From positions 1,789,667-1,853,666 of the forward strand of contig VYZB01000077.1 in NCBI GenBank assembly GCA_013397455.1: a DNA stretch of 64,000 nucleotides, given 5' to 3'. The DNA is from Crotophaga sulcirostris. Lineage: Eukaryota > Chordata > Aves > Cuculiformes > Crotophagidae. The notes under the pieces are model-generated. The model worked only from the letters and a program-made list of their open reading frames with translations. It was not told where the DNA came from and made no database searches. Below are positions 24,560 through 37,726 of the stretch, piece by piece; positions within the stretch are counted from its first letter, which is position 1, and each line of letters starts with the position of its first letter. A program made the translations under genes and the position numbers.

Positions 24560-25070
24560 TATGTATAGAGTAAGTTTTTTGCTTTATTCAACCGTTCTAA
24601 CTCTTCATCTTGAGTGCTGTTCTGGACATCGCACTTCAGCAAAAGTGTGGGTCAACTGACAACAGTACACATGAGCAACAAGAGTAATGAGAGGTTTAGA
24701 AAACATTATCTGCTGAAAAATTTCAACAAGTTGAGATCGCTTATTAACTTCAGCTTAAAACTCAAAAAGGCACATGTTTTCAAAAGGTTAGAAAAAGAAA
24801 GGGGAACACAATTTGTTCTCTAGATTCAAAATACCACAGGAAGGAAGCACCTACATTTCAGTGAGGGAGATTTTGGGTTGACACTGGGGAAAAAATGCTA
24901 GTGGTAAGGATGACAGAGTGCTGAAATGAATTCCCTGGGGAAGCTGGGGATTTGCTGTCACTTGATGTCTTTAACAAGAGGCTACATGAACCTCTGTAGG
25001 GAATGGCATACACTGATTTTGCCTTGAGGCTTTAAATTTCTTCCAGTCCTCTGATTCTGTGATTTCCTAC
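24560..25070 (+). repeat. probable old CR1 3' region, sense
   Basis: The stretch resembles a decayed CR1 3' region: a truncated coding tail, a 'gaattccctggggaagctgg' element at 24929-24948, and an end reading ttccagtcctctgattctgtgat, similar to CR1 termini. Identity is low and the borders are guesses. Confidence 0.4.
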
Positions 25071-26131
25071 CATTTTGCCAATGACACCAGCCTCCAGATC
25101 ACCCACACACTGGCTTTTTTAATGGAGAGAACTCCTTCCTCTTTTGCAGCATGTATTCCGGTCTGTAAGACCAGGAGGTGATGTGGAAGCAGTAGAGAGT
25201 AATACCATGCTTATCTGCAGTCAGTCATCCAGAAAAAGTACGTAGAGATGTAACCTCAAGGCATCTTAGCTACCTGTAAATAAAAAAGCTGGGCTTCCTA
25301 GGAGTGAATTAGCTGTGGCAGGAGGAGTTTAGTACAGGCTAATGTGCTGTGAGAGCCTCATTGGATAGTTTAAAGCAATCTCAGGTATGTTCTACTTTAT
25401 CCTGTGGTCTGCAGTGTAAGCTTGCTCTCAATAACCAACAATTTCATTATAGGGGGGGAAATGGGGTGGGAGGGAGGAAAGAACGGGAAGAATTGTATTT
25501 CGGTTGTGTGCTTGTTTGTGGTGGTATTTCTCAGTTCCCCATCCTTCATGGCTGGCTGCTCACTCTCTGCCTCTCTTTCGTCATTGCATATTTCCTCACA
25601 CTGATTTTGAGTAGGTTTTTGTTATAAATACTGTCATAAATTTTTTCCTGTGCAACTTGGTGGTAACTGAGTTTTTACCTAAAAGAGTTTTGCCCTACTT
25701 AAAAGTTTAAAATTGAAGAATACACTTGTAATAATTTCTAAATTTTGGTCAGCAAAAGATGTTGATTCTGAGGGTTTTTAGACAAAGAAGCATAAAAAAG
25801 TACTGTTGAAAATCAAGATTTTTAACAAAAACATACAGGGCAGTATTTATATTAGTATAGCAATAACTTAATTTTTTTTACTGTCTTTATTTCGTGATAA
25901 GTTTCTAATGAATAGAATGTGACTGGATTTCTCCTTTTTTACCTTACTGGGAGGCCTGCACAGTCCCCTTTTGGCAACTCCGTGAGCTTCTTTCACATCA
26001 GGCTTCTTGGAAGAAGCATCCAAAGCTGGTGTGGGCGTAACTGTTGCAGGCTGTGTGGCTCAGTGCGAGCAGGACACCAACAGCAGACGAGCAGCCATGT
26101 ACACTGTGGGTTTGTGTTTTTTCTATTGCAG

Positions 26132-26342
26132 CCAGGCAGTGAATTGGATAACTTGGAGGAGATTCTGGATGACCTGCAGAACAGCCAGTTACCACAGCTT
26201 TTCCCAGATAGCCGCCCAGGCGCGCCAGCGGGCTCAGTCGACAAGCAAGCCATCATTAATGACCTCATGCAGCTCACCAGTGACAGCAGCCCTGGCACGG
26301 CTGTGGCCACCCAGAAACCAGCGATGAGGATTTCACAGAGCA
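26132..26342 (+). CDS. NCOA2: NCOA2 coding exon: linker after the receptor-interaction domain
   Basis: Encodes residues 797-866 plus the first base of a split Thr/Ser codon. It contains [20 protein letters not shown] and [14 protein letters not shown], short amphipathic helical segments conserved in all p160 coactivators between receptor box III and AD1. The segment after that ([19 protein letters not shown]) is the most diverged part compared with mammals and is GC-rich. The acceptor is ttctattgcag and the donor gtgagt. Confidence 0.97.
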
Positions 26343-29300
26343 GTGAGTCCCCCTTTTGTGTGCGTGTAGGCCCAAGCTTGTGAACCCCCAAAGTGTCGGT
26401 CGCGGTGCCCCTGGGTCTGCTGCCTGGGCAGGAACTGGGCAGCTCCTTGTCCTGGTCTGGTCTTGTGTGATGACATAGCGCCATCTGCGGTTGTCCCATT
26501 TCGAAACGTGTGTGGAGGTTATGTCTAATTCACTCGCCACGGTGGAATTCCATCCCCTCTGAGGAGTTTTAGGGGGTAATCTCAAAATAAATGAAACATC
26601 TGCTGTTGTGGTAATAGTTGAAGCTGCTGTTTAGGGGGGCTTTGGCGTGGAAAGCACATACATTTTGTTTTTGAGGCAGATTGCTCCTTTCCAGCAGCTC
26701 TTGCACTAAAAAGGGATGAGAGAGGCTTTTCTAAGCGTGAAAGAGAGTTATCCTCTAAAACCACAAGATTAATAGAAAGGCATATGATTAAGAGGAATGC
26801 CCAAGTTTAATTTGAAATTGTGGCTTTTAATTGAGTCACTTCCAGCTGTCAGTGTTACTTAACTTTATTAATTAACTTACAAATCTGTGTTGAAATGTTG
26901 GTCTACCACCATGCAATGACAGAAAGCAAGCAAGATGAGAGTTTTATCAGCTACAAATATTGAAGAAAACAGCATAAAAAGCTGCTGCTTCATTTTTTTC
27001 TCCTTGGCTAGGATGGCAGCGTCTCTTTACTTCCTTAAATGTACACTGATGGCTTTTTTATAAAACCTGGGTTTAAATAATACTTTTAGCTAGTCTGATC
27101 GCATTAAAATAACACCATGCCACTTTCAAATGAACTCAAATTATTACTTAGTGATGTTTGAATACATATTAATATTACTATTAATAATAAATATTAATGT
27201 TTAAATTTATATTTAAACCACTACAGATCCTTAAATTATCAATGTTGCTCCGAGACAGATATTTTGATTTAATATACTCAGTTTTGTAAGTATGGGGATA
27301 CTAACAACACCAGCACGTAAATCAGGAAGAAATCTCTGTGCATCTGAAATCTTTAGCATATTATTTCTGAAGCAAAGCCTACTGTTTCCTTCCAGTGTAG
27401 CCTTTTGACTTTCCAAAGTTAACCTAACTTTAAATCTGCTTTCAAAGCTACTGGCAGTACAGTAACAGTATGATTGTAAATGATAGTGTCTTGGTGGTTA
27501 ACAGCAGTTCTGCAAAAGCAGCATCCTGTTTTCCATGTAAATTAAAACCCTAAAACTTTTCCCGCCAACTCTGTCTTATGTCTCTGCCTGAATTCCCCGA
27601 AGGAACTTTTGCCTTCTTTTCAGTAGAAGAGCATACAGAAATCAGGTGCACAGAAGTACCAAATGGCTTCTCGTGCTCACAGAAAAACAGGGTAGGATGA
27701 ATGTCAAATCATGTACAATTCCAGAACACGTTTGGGTTATTTTTTTTTTCCTGAAGAAATACAAGCTTTTGTGTTACAGGCTTTACATGAAAATGCGTAA
27801 AATATTTTTATATTTATATATATATCTGAGACATACTCATATATATGACTTGAAAGCTGCTAAATACACCAGATTGCTGGAGTTGGATGTGGGGGGGATA
27901 GGGAGCTTCCTTCAGTCCCATCCTGACCAAGACTCGAAAACGTGATCTGAGCACCATCACATCTTATCAACTGTGTTGTTATTTTGTGCTGATTCCCTTT
28001 TTGTAGGATCAGTGGGTGCTGGCAAAGCTACCCATATAATAACTTACTCATCTATGTGTTTTTTCCAACTTCTGGGGAAAACTCTTCTGAAACTGTCACT
28101 GAAGACTGGTTTTGGTTTAATCCTTAGGCTTTATGATGCCCCTAAGCTTGGGAAGCTCATTTTTGTCTCATTTTTAAGTTCTGTTTCCTGTTTGGAACAG
28201 ACAGTCAAGACAAAATTTTGATCTCATGGTTAGAAATCAGGTGTTTGTGATACAATGTATTTCCTATACATGCATATAAGCACTTTTACCTGGCAGAGAA
28301 CTTTTATTAAAAAAATAAAGACAATATGTTCCTATAGTCTGGTATTGTAACATAAGAAAAAAAGTCAGACAGCTTTGTAGTGAGATGTTTCTGTACTTTT
28401 AAACATACTTGATAAGCCTCATCTAAGTTGTCAAATTCAAAAGTATCACTAGTTTGATCTAAAATAGGAAAGAAGTTCTTTAACTACTTTATAATGTGGT
28501 TAATATAAAAATGCAGAAGTCACTTTAAGGATGCCTTTATATCAGAGGCTGTCCTTGGGGAAGCTATCAGGAAGTATTGCAAATAATACTTCCACAAAAA
28601 TTGTTAATTTATTTGGGTGTATTTTGTTGGTATGATTGGAAATGGAATCATAGACACAAGGTCAGTGTTTGATTCATGTTTTAGAACTAGTTGTGCACAT
28701 AGTGGATGCTTTCAGGCATCGGAACATTGCCCAAACACCAGCTGAGCCAGATGCTTGCTGGTCAAGGCCTGAAGCTCACTTTTATGAGACAGCCTGCAAT
28801 TTTCTTTGCCGAGGCTGATTTTTAGAGCACAAAGCACCTCAACAGAAGAAGATAGTTACATAAAGGTGGCAGTAACAATCGGGCATGGTTCTGTTTACCA
28901 GAATATTATAGTATCACAGCTCTAATTCTGGACCACTTATTTGTTGTTGCTGAATCATGAAAGTATTTATTTTTATTAATGACAAAGTAAATATTATAAA
29001 ACAATTTTGAGAGAGCTGTAGAAATGGGACTACAGGATCTGATACAGACTCAATCTGTCCTTAGTTTTAATAACTTCTTCAGGGGCACAGATATGCTGGA
29101 AAACTTTCAAAACTGAGATAATTCCAAACCATCTGCCTCAGGATAACATCTGCATGCAATTACAGTCCTACTAGGTATAAGATTGATTGGCAGTAGTATG
29201 CACGTAAAACAGTGGTATATTTTGCTGTAGTGGCTCTTCTGTAAGTTGAATTGCATCACTTGAAGTTTCAAAAATATAAGTCATATCTGTTTTAGTGTCA

Positions 29301-29512
29301 GAATGTTCCATGTTGAAATTTACATAAAAATATTTAGAAGGAATGTTTCTCAGACAGATATGGAATGAGTAAATTATGCATCATTAAATAGCTCAGCCCA
29401 AGAGCTTAAAGTGTGTTTGAGTTTGTTTTGGTTTTGTTGATTTTTTTTTTTTTTTAACAAGCAAAGTTTCCATTCTTGTAACTTTGCTTTTTACTTTGCT
29501 CCTCCTGTCTAG
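26343..29512 (+). other. NCOA2: NCOA2 intron, 3.2 kb
   Basis: GC-richer for its first 250 bases, then AT-rich, with a TA-rich tract at about 27805-27848 and a T-run before the acceptor (29440-29456). No recognisable repeat family. Confidence 0.8.
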
Positions 29513-29722
29513 CTTTTAATAACCCACGAGCAGGGCAACTGGGCAGGTTATTACCAAACCAGAATTTACCACTTGACATCACACTGCAGAACCCAACAGG
29601 TGCAGGAACTTTCCCACCCATAAGAACGAGTAGCCCCTATTCAGTGATACCTCAGCCGGGACTGATGGGAAGAAATGAAGGGATGATAGGAAGTCAAGGA
29701 ACTTTAGGCAGCAGTAACACAG
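29513..29722 (+). CDS. NCOA2: NCOA2 coding exon: Pro/Gly/Asn-rich linker
   Basis: Encodes residues 868-936, [20 protein letters not shown] followed by the DITLQ and [13 protein letters not shown] segments and a Gly/Asn-rich end. The order and wording match NCOA2 and not NCOA1 or NCOA3. No folded domain is expected; this is flexible linker between the receptor boxes and AD1. The acceptor is ctgtctag and the donor gtaaga, with split codons at both ends. Confidence 0.97.
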
Positions 29723-31703
29723 GTAAGATGGCTTTCCATTTTTAAAAAATATATTTGAGTTGCAGACTTTAGCATGTGTAACTTAATGTTGAGGTTATTG
29801 CAAGTACAGGTTATTATAAGTACTTTCCAGAGAAAGTCTGCAAAAAATCATGTTTCATTGGCTGTTATGTAATGACATGTTTGTTTTGAACTTGTGTTTT
29901 TGCATATTTTCAATCCTACTTTTTATGCGCTGCTTTTCACCTGCCTAAATTTGCAGATGAACACACTGTATTGTTAGATTCTGTTCACATCAATTCAACT
30001 GAGGCTTAGATAGGTAAAGATCCAATCTTTCTGCCTCAAAAAAAGCAAATAAATGAACCATTTCTCTGTAGAGGTAGATTTTTAAAAACAAAATTCTGAA
30101 CAATACTGTTGCCCTTTTGATATTTATCTCTAAAGACGTTGATTTTGCCCTTAGTTATCTTTCACTTATTAGCCTTAGTTCTAATTTTAAATTAAAGAAA
30201 TGCTAATATTTTAATCATTTTCTGAAAGATAAGCTTTTTGGGAACCATCAGATATAACAGTGATATTACCTCTTGGCATGGATTACGCCTTATCTGTGGT
30301 GCATTAATTTCTTCATATTATCCTAGTATTTTCCAAAGATACCATAGTGGATTTCTCAAGAGAAGTCTGACTGATTGACTTATTTCAGCTAGTACATAGT
30401 ATAAGACTGTCCAAGTGCTTAACAATTGCTAAGAACTCTGAGTATTGTAAGTCCTTCCAGCTGGCTATTTACTGTCAAAATTTCATATTTAGTTTGCATC
30501 AGTATTAAAGGAGACATACTGCCAGGCACTGAAAAATCCTGTTTAAGCAGTTTAGAGGTCAATAGTCTTTCAAGTGTCCTATTACTTTCATGTTCTGTAT
30601 ACATATTAGAGGATGTTATCCATCCTATGTATACAAGTTGAGGAGTATTATCTGTGTTCCTGCCATTTGCTCTAGTACACCACATATTTCAGCTGATGGA
30701 ATATGTACACAAATAGAACAAACCTGAGAATGTAACACTGAAGCAAATGTTGTACTGCAGCTGAAACAATGACTCTCTTCAGAGGGTTTTTCTCCTTGGT
30801 TACATATCACCAAACAATTGAACTGATGATTAATAGTTATTTGTATGGCTTTTAGTATTCACTTAAGGATGTTGCAAAATGCAGCTGTAGAGACCAGTAG
30901 TCCAAACTGAAATAAATGTTTTATCTTCTGTCTTGACTGTATAAAATTGAAATGTATGTAACTATGAATGTACGTCTTTAGGTTTTGGAGCTTTTTGTGT
31001 TGGGGTTCGGTTGGGTTTTTTTGGCTACTGTCAGAATGTAGTACTCTGTATATTCCAAGTGTAAATAAACTGCATCAGTTGTTTACAGTAGATGTAGGAG
31101 GACTTCCCCTAAAATAACGGTAATAAACTTCAGCATCTATCGGAAAGTTCCTGTGAGTAATTTCCCTGCACCGTATATTGGTTTGAAATTTTCTAGGTGA
31201 ACCTTGAAGCCAAGAAGGCTCTAGGTTCCAAATGAAAGGACTCGCCAAAAGATGTTTGCAGAATGTGAATTTAAATGTAATCCTCCTAATCTGTAAGCGT
31301 ATGTAATGATAACATGTTGTTACTCAAGTCTTCATTCTCACGTAGCACTTGGAAAGTAAAGCACCGATACATCAGCAAACACGATTCATTTCCTGAGGAA
31401 GGAAGTTAGGGCTATCCACACACCCTCGACACCTGTTGTAGACTGCATGTGGGAACACTTACTCTCAACAGCATTTTGGAAATGATAAAAGGATCTTCCT
31501 CATGTAAAATGTATGATAATCTCTACTCCCTTGACTAAGCAGCGTAAGGCATCCCTCTGTAGCTTGACACATCTGGACAGGCAGTTGTGGTACCATGTGC
31601 TTTGAGTGAAACTCCTACATTTTAATTGCTAAAATTGTCGCTCGACAGCTAAGTCTGTTCTGAATCGTGTGACAGCACCTAAATCTGTTTGGTTTTTGTA
31701 CAG
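29723..31703 (+). other. NCOA2: NCOA2 intron, 2.0 kb
   Basis: AT-rich intron with acceptor tttgtacag. No repeat or RNA gene was recognised. Confidence 0.85.
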
Positions 31704-31919
31704 GAATGATCAGTGGCAATGCCCCTCGGCCTGCCATGGCGTCTGGAGATTGGGGAAGCCAGGCTTCTGCTGTGAGGGTGACCTGTGCGCCCACAGCTGG
31801 TGCCATGAACAGGCCGGTGCAAGCCGGCATGATCCGCAATCCCACGGCCAGCATCCCCTTGAGACCCAGCAACCAGCCTGGCCCAAGGCAGATGCTTCCA
31901 TCTCAGGTCATGAATATGG
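31704..31919 (+). CDS. NCOA2: NCOA2 coding exon: linker
   Basis: Encodes residues 938-1008, with SSAVRVTC-like (here ASAVRVTC), [14 protein letters not shown] and [14 protein letters not shown] segments, followed by SQVMNM. It aligns by eye with NCOA2 along its length, with several Ala/Pro/Gly replacements and a rise in GC over the introns. The acceptor is gtacag and the donor gtaagt. Both flanking codons are split (Gly at each end). Confidence 0.96.
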
Positions 31920-32545
31920 GTAAGTCAGGGCATGTGTGGAGTTGAACTTTTTGTCATACGCTGAGTTGTCAAAGACGAAGCTAAAAAGAAAGAAAAGACT
32001 CACTTCAACTGTAGATTTCATGGGAACTATATTCCCCAGTGAAAGTTGCCTGTGAAAGTGGGAAGGAAGGTTTGTAAAGCACTAACATTTAGTGCATATA
32101 TTGATACGAACAATTCCTGCTACTCCATAGCTCTACAGTGATTTGGCCAAAGAATGAGGATATGAAGTTGCTCTTGTTTGTTAAAGACCATGGGGTTCTT
32201 AAGAGGAAATGCTGTGAACGTTATAATTGTTCTTGGTCACTTTCAAAGCAAGTGCATTATTCTATTGATGCTACATGCTGTCTTTTTTTTATGCTTATCT
32301 TACTAATTTTTTGCATCTGTGGTGCCATATCTGCTGGTTTGTGGTTTTGAACCACATGTTATCATATTATTTTCTTAAACGTTAAAAGCAATTTAAAAAA
32401 AAAAATCGTTATGTTTTTAAGTGTACTATGTCTAAAGTCAGTGGTTTAGTTTGCTTTTACTGTAGTGTAGCTAATTCAATAGAAAGAATTAACATGAAAG
32501 CAGGCTCTTTTCACAAAAGTTATGTGACTATTTTTCCTTCATTAG
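31920..32545 (+). other. NCOA2: NCOA2 intron, 0.63 kb
   Basis: AT-rich intron with acceptor ccttcattag. Nothing else was recognised. Confidence 0.85.
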
Positions 32546-32675
32546 GGCCATCTGAATTGGAGATGAACATAGGGGGACCTCAGTATAGCCAACAGCAGGC
32601 ACCTCCAAATCAGACTGCACCGTGGCCAGACAGCATCTTGCCTATAGATCAGGCAACTTTTGGTAATCAGAACAG
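32546..32675 (+). CDS. NCOA2: NCOA2 coding exon: linker before AD1
   Basis: Encodes residues 1010-1051, [20 protein letters not shown], then NQTAPWP and [14 protein letters not shown]. It ends with two bases of an Arg codon. The match to NCOA2 is almost complete, with few substitutions. It leads into the AD1 region encoded by the next exon. The acceptor is cattag and the donor gtgagt. Confidence 0.97.
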
Positions 32676-35659
32676 GTGAGTCTTACTTTCACATCAATAC
32701 ACACAGATATGTTAGAGGCCCATATATTATAAGCCTCAGGGAAACAAAGCCCTGTGTAGAAGACTCCCCAAATGTGTATCAATTTAATGTTTGTAGTATT
32801 TTGTTCTTGTGCAGTGTATACGTGTTCCAGTACTACTTGAAAATGCTCTTATGGTCTTTTAATGTGCCAGTGGAAGAACTGGAAGTTCCATATCACAGTC
32901 ACTGCTGCCAGCGCTTTGGGTGGTCGCACCATTTTCACATCTCGAGCATTAATATGAATTAATATTTTAATTTTGTCAGAGTTTGCTGATTTTATTGTTA
33001 ACAATATTACTTAACACCAAATGTAGAAAAATGCCAGAGTCTTTGTAGTTTATAAGATAGCTGTCTTCTCCTGCCACAAGGTAGTGTTTTAAGTTGTGCA
33101 GGACATCATTAATTTCTGTTTTGTTTCGGGTTTTTTAATTGACCTAAATTCTGTAAAAGATGAGGAAGGAAAGATGAAGTGAAATAGAGGCCGCTTCTTC
33201 CCTGGAGTCAGGTCTTTCTTAGGTATCCAGAACCACAGTTTGATCACGAGTTATTGACTCATATGTAATGTATCAACTTTGTTCATTATTAAGGCTTTTA
33301 AATAATGCCATAACTATGAAAAGCAATTTATGCTTCTTTTAAAAAATGCATGTTTTGTCCAAGAGGTTTGCCCCTTTAATTAGAGAAACTGTAAATATAT
33401 AATGTATATGTGATACAAAATGGACAGATAAAGGAGAAATGTTGAAACATTTTGTATTGCATGAGCTGGGATATTTTTCAGTAGTAAATGGGAGGAGTGC
33501 TGAAAAGAAAACTAAGAAGAAACCGTTGGAAAAAAGCATGTTTGAAGAAAGATTGATCTTCTTAACTACATTGTCTTAATTTTCATTATGAGAGGATGTC
33601 TGAAAATATTGTCTATAATTTCAAGTGTGCCCCTTATTTTGTTGCATTTCTACCTTTTTCATGCTTTTCAAGATGTTTCCTGGTGCTAATTCTCCCAGAG
33701 TTAGAGTGTCCATATGTCAGGAGCACTGTTTGTGTAACTTAACTATTCACTAAAAAATGACATCGTAAAATAAAATACAAGACTATGTTTGGTCAGCAAG
33801 TCAGGCAGATAATTCTTCCATTTGGTTACCTTTGCATTTCTCATTATTTCCTTGTAGCTGAAGATAATGAAAAAATTCCCGTTGTGTTGCATCTGAAAGT
33901 AATCATATTTTGATCATTTACACTCAAACAGAGATGATGAATTGTTTGGTGCTGCCATTTCTTATTTTATTAATCCCTGAGATTTGTATTTTTATAATGT
34001 CATTATCATAGTGAGTGTTAAATTTGATAGAAGTTAAATCATGAGTAAAAACATTTATTTTAGAGAAAAAATAAACATTATCATTGTGGTGTATAAAAGA
34101 AATGGGGGAAGAACAAAGTACTTTTCATTGTTTAACATACAGAATTTGAAAAATGTTTTAAGATTTTTCTTACTTTATGTATTCATGCCCATTTACAATT
34201 TGAGGCAGGTTTTTTGGTTAGCCCTATTGATTATTTTTCCACATCATAGATACCTTCTTGCAAGTCATCTTTAAAGTTTGTAAGCAATTTCATCCAAACT
34301 ATTTTTTTTGGTCTTCAATTTTACTGAGTTATAACTTCTTTATAAATGAGACTGATGAATACTTTCCAGTGTTCTAGAAGTACGTCATATATCCTTTTTT
34401 TTTTTTTTTAACAGTCTGGATCTAATTAAAAGAATGTGGTTTTGTTAGTTTTCCTGCTTGCCATCCTTTGCATTTTTAGGTGTATAGCCTGATGATGCAG
34501 CTCTTTCCTTCTGCTTAGCTTTGACATAGAGATTAGACTTCCATGGCAACCATATATCTCATTATGGAAACTAAATACACAAACATGTTTCTTTGTTTTT
34601 CCAAACAGACTTGGAAAAAGGGTTCACATATAGTGCTGTTTCCTCCCTTCATATGTGACAGCTTTTGTTGTTTTAGTGTAATCATCTGGGATGAGATTCT
34701 GCCACGATGTGCATATAGTAGCTGCCCTTGCTTGCAGAATGCCTTACTCTTTTTATTTTCTATTATGGTCTTACAGTATTGTGCATGAAACAGGGCTCGT
34801 GTGTGAACTGCAAAACAAAAATATGTCATTTGCTATTTCAGATTTAGGTTGTTTCTCACGAAGTTTTGTCCTTTGGATTTTGAATAAACCTTTATTCTGC
34901 CTTTGTAACTGTGAGTGTGCTTTGCATACAAATTCAGGGGTGAGGTAAGCAGGATTTATGGAGCCAGCACACTCTGCCTGACAGTATCCAAATTCTTGCT
35001 GACACCCTTCTGAGGCACATAACCAAGTGCATAAACTGGTACTCAAGTGTGCAATTCTATAAGGTAGGTTGAGCTGATGCAGTGTTTTGCTGCAAACAAA
35101 AAGGCAAATGTCCTTTTCTCCCTGCTCCCTTATGCTTCTGGCCAGCTCTTCCAGATGTTTGTTTTTTGTGAGCTCAGACAGTCCTCAGACCCCTCTGTGA
35201 CCTCTTCAGCTTACTCAGTCTGATAGAAAACCAATTAAGAAGCATCGGTGGCAACTGGTTCTTTTTCAACATGTGATAGTATACTTACTCTGACCTCTAA
35301 AAGTCAAAGTCACAATTAGTTAAAAAAAAGGTTTGGTCTTCTGTGTTCAGCCACTATATTCTATACTGACTTCTGTGCTCCTCTGTTGACCCTGTAGTAT
35401 GAAATCAGGTGTACCTTTGGTGTGCTTGCTTACTTGTCAGATACACCGTGCTTGTAGGGTCGTGACAGGCGTTGATCACGCTATTTAGTTATTTCTTTGG
35501 GCAACATAACTTTCATCCAGAATAATTTTCTAAACAAAATTGACAGTGATTAAAATAATTTCTGTCTCCACTTGTTGCTTCGATTTGAGTGCTAATCCTC
35601 TGATATTATTTCTCATTTTTCAGCAGCTGTTTACCAACCCTGTATTCATGTTTTGACAG
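32676..35659 (+). other. NCOA2: NCOA2 intron, 3.0 kb
   Basis: AT-rich intron with a short T-run at about 34397-34410 and acceptor ttttgacag. No repeat family or RNA gene was recognised. Confidence 0.8.
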
Positions 35660-35825
35660 GCAACCATTTGGCAGCTCACCAGATGATCTCTTGTGTAATC
35701 ATCCCTCATCAGAGTCACCAAGTGATGAGGGTGCTCTCCTGGATCAGCTTTACATGGCATTAAGGAATTTTGATGGTTTAGAAGAAATCGACAGGGCTCT
35801 AGGAATACCGGAACTAGTTAGCCAG
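35660..35825 (+). CDS. NCOA2: NCOA2 coding exon: AD1, the CBP/p300-binding helices
   Basis: Encodes residues 1053-1107. The segment starting [20 protein letters not shown] (from 35736, residue 1078) followed by ALGIPELV forms the amphipathic helices that fold together with the nuclear-receptor-coactivator-binding domain of CBP/p300. The mammalian LYLAL reads LYMAL here, a conservative change. The preceding [12 protein letters not shown] and SPSDEGA are also standard. The exon is 166 bp (phase 2 to 0), so skipping it alone would shift the frame. The acceptor is tgacag and the donor gtataa. Confidence 0.97.
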
Positions 35826-37726
35826 GTATAATGGATGTTGCATTGCATGTATTAAGTATTGCATTTAAAGGATATGTTGTTAAGGTGGAGGTAAAAGATG
35901 TGTTAAAAAACTCTTCTTACAAGTTACAATGGAGTTACGTGTTTTGGTGGGAGTCCATCTAACTCCTTGGGGTCACCTGAAAAGCTTCCTTCAGCCCCAG
36001 GTTTAGTCTTTCTTCCTCTCCCCTGCCACACTTGTGTAGCTCTCCTGCTTCTGACCTGTGCTGAGGCACTTTGCTTTATGCAACTAACCTGACCAAAACA
36101 AAAAAATTATCAGGCTTCTGCTTATCTGGTGGTCAGAGGAACAGCTCTGTGTGGGAGAAAGGCAAGATCACAGCCAGCAGCAAGGTATAGGAAAGAAGAA
36201 AAAAGAATATGAAGACCTAGGAACAGAGGAGCAAGGTGAAGACTTTGTGCGATGGAGGCAACAAGCTTTTGGATGAGGAAACCTTTGAAGAGTAATTTCA
36301 CCCATAGTTTTTCCCTTAGTTGATTAATCTATGTTACAGGACAGGTTTCGTCTGAAGCAACAGATTTCATTCATTTCACTTAAAAATGGGGTTTTTTTCA
36401 AATTACAAACATGCTTCCTAAACTTTGCAGCATGAATTTCTTCTGTGCTTTTTCATCTGTGCTTTTTACATGTTTCTCCACAGTTATTTTTTATTAGCTT
36501 CCATTTGATTCTTGTCCATTTGAGTCTTATATGATGCAAAAAGTGTGATTGAAAAAAAAAATGGGGATGGGAGTTAGCACTTGATGTTTCTGGCATCAAA
36601 ATTGCATTTCCAAAAAAATCTGTATGTGTCTCTATAATGATGTAATATTCTCAGGCAAGCCTAGAATACCTATTTCATTTCCCGGCACTCATCACCATCC
36701 TGAGCATAAGTTCTGAACTATCTCTTCATTTTAGATATGAAATAGGACCAATTAAATCCTGCTTTGGACATGAGCAAAACTTATCTCCAAGCCTATTAAG
36801 TACAACACAGAACTCAGTGAGGTCTTAAACTGGAGATATAATTTATTGGTGAACTCCAGTTTTGCAGTATGACATAGCTTTTGGAGTACCACCACCAAAA
36901 AAATTGAATAATGTTTTATTTCAAACTACGAGGTAAATATCTTTTTATTTAATTAATATCTCAGTGGCAACACTTAAAGAATTTTGCAGATAAGAGAACT
37001 GCTGCATTTTAAAACATGGTTTCAAAATACATTTTTTAGGAACTTAAAGTTTTTCTTTCATGAGGGCACTGAAATTTACGTTAACTTGATTTCCAGGGTC
37101 AGTGTGGAATAAGCTATAAAATTATTCTGCCTAGAGCAAATATTAGGGGAGTTTCTAGAATGGAGTTTAGAATTGTGTTTGCTTTTTATGCTAATGGATA
37201 ATCAGTTTGTGTGAAAGTGCCCTGAAAAAATTAGGCACTCTGTTCACATTAGCTTCTGTAATAGTTTCAGGCGTCTTTATTTGAAGTTATTATTTTGTTT
37301 AATGATACTGATAAAAATCTGCTTTTTTATCTTTATTCATTTGTAACATCTTTGAATGTATCTTGGATTCAATGAGAAAAATATGCTGGCATCACTTCAT
37401 ATACAGATTTTCACATAGCATTTGTTATTTCAGGATTTTATTTGTTAGCAGAGTGATACAATAGCTATGTTAAGAACATGACAGAGATTGTGGGTCTTTT
37501 TTTTTAAAAGAAAAAGAAAAGAGAGGAGGGATTTTTTTGACACTCAAAAATACAATTCTATTTATTTTTAAGCTTTACATTTAGGTAAAGAAAATGTGTG
37601 TAATTTTCTGTTTAAAAATATTCACAACCTAAAGGTTAGTTTTGCAGAGTGGCTCTATTAGTTGTGTGTAATGCGGTGAAAAGCCGTGTCCCGCCAACTG
37701 TTCCTGTTGTTCACGTGTTTCTGCAG
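35826..37726 (+). other. NCOA2: NCOA2 intron, 1.9 kb
   Basis: AT-rich intron ending in acceptor tttctgcag. The contrast with the following GC-rich exon is sharp. No repeat recognised. Confidence 0.85.

Larger units (their letters stand above)
17880..26131 (+). other. NCOA2: NCOA2 intron, 8.25 kb (longest in the window)
   Basis: AT-rich intron. It holds a TG microsatellite (19097-19115), a C-rich tract at about 20755-20768, a deleted CR1 terminus (22563-22600), a CR1 3' end (24144-24216), a probable older CR1 stretch (about 24560-25070) and two perfect small hairpins (18222-18250 and 21246-21265). No exon is expected here: the reading frame and protein sequence join cleanly across it. Confidence 0.8.
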
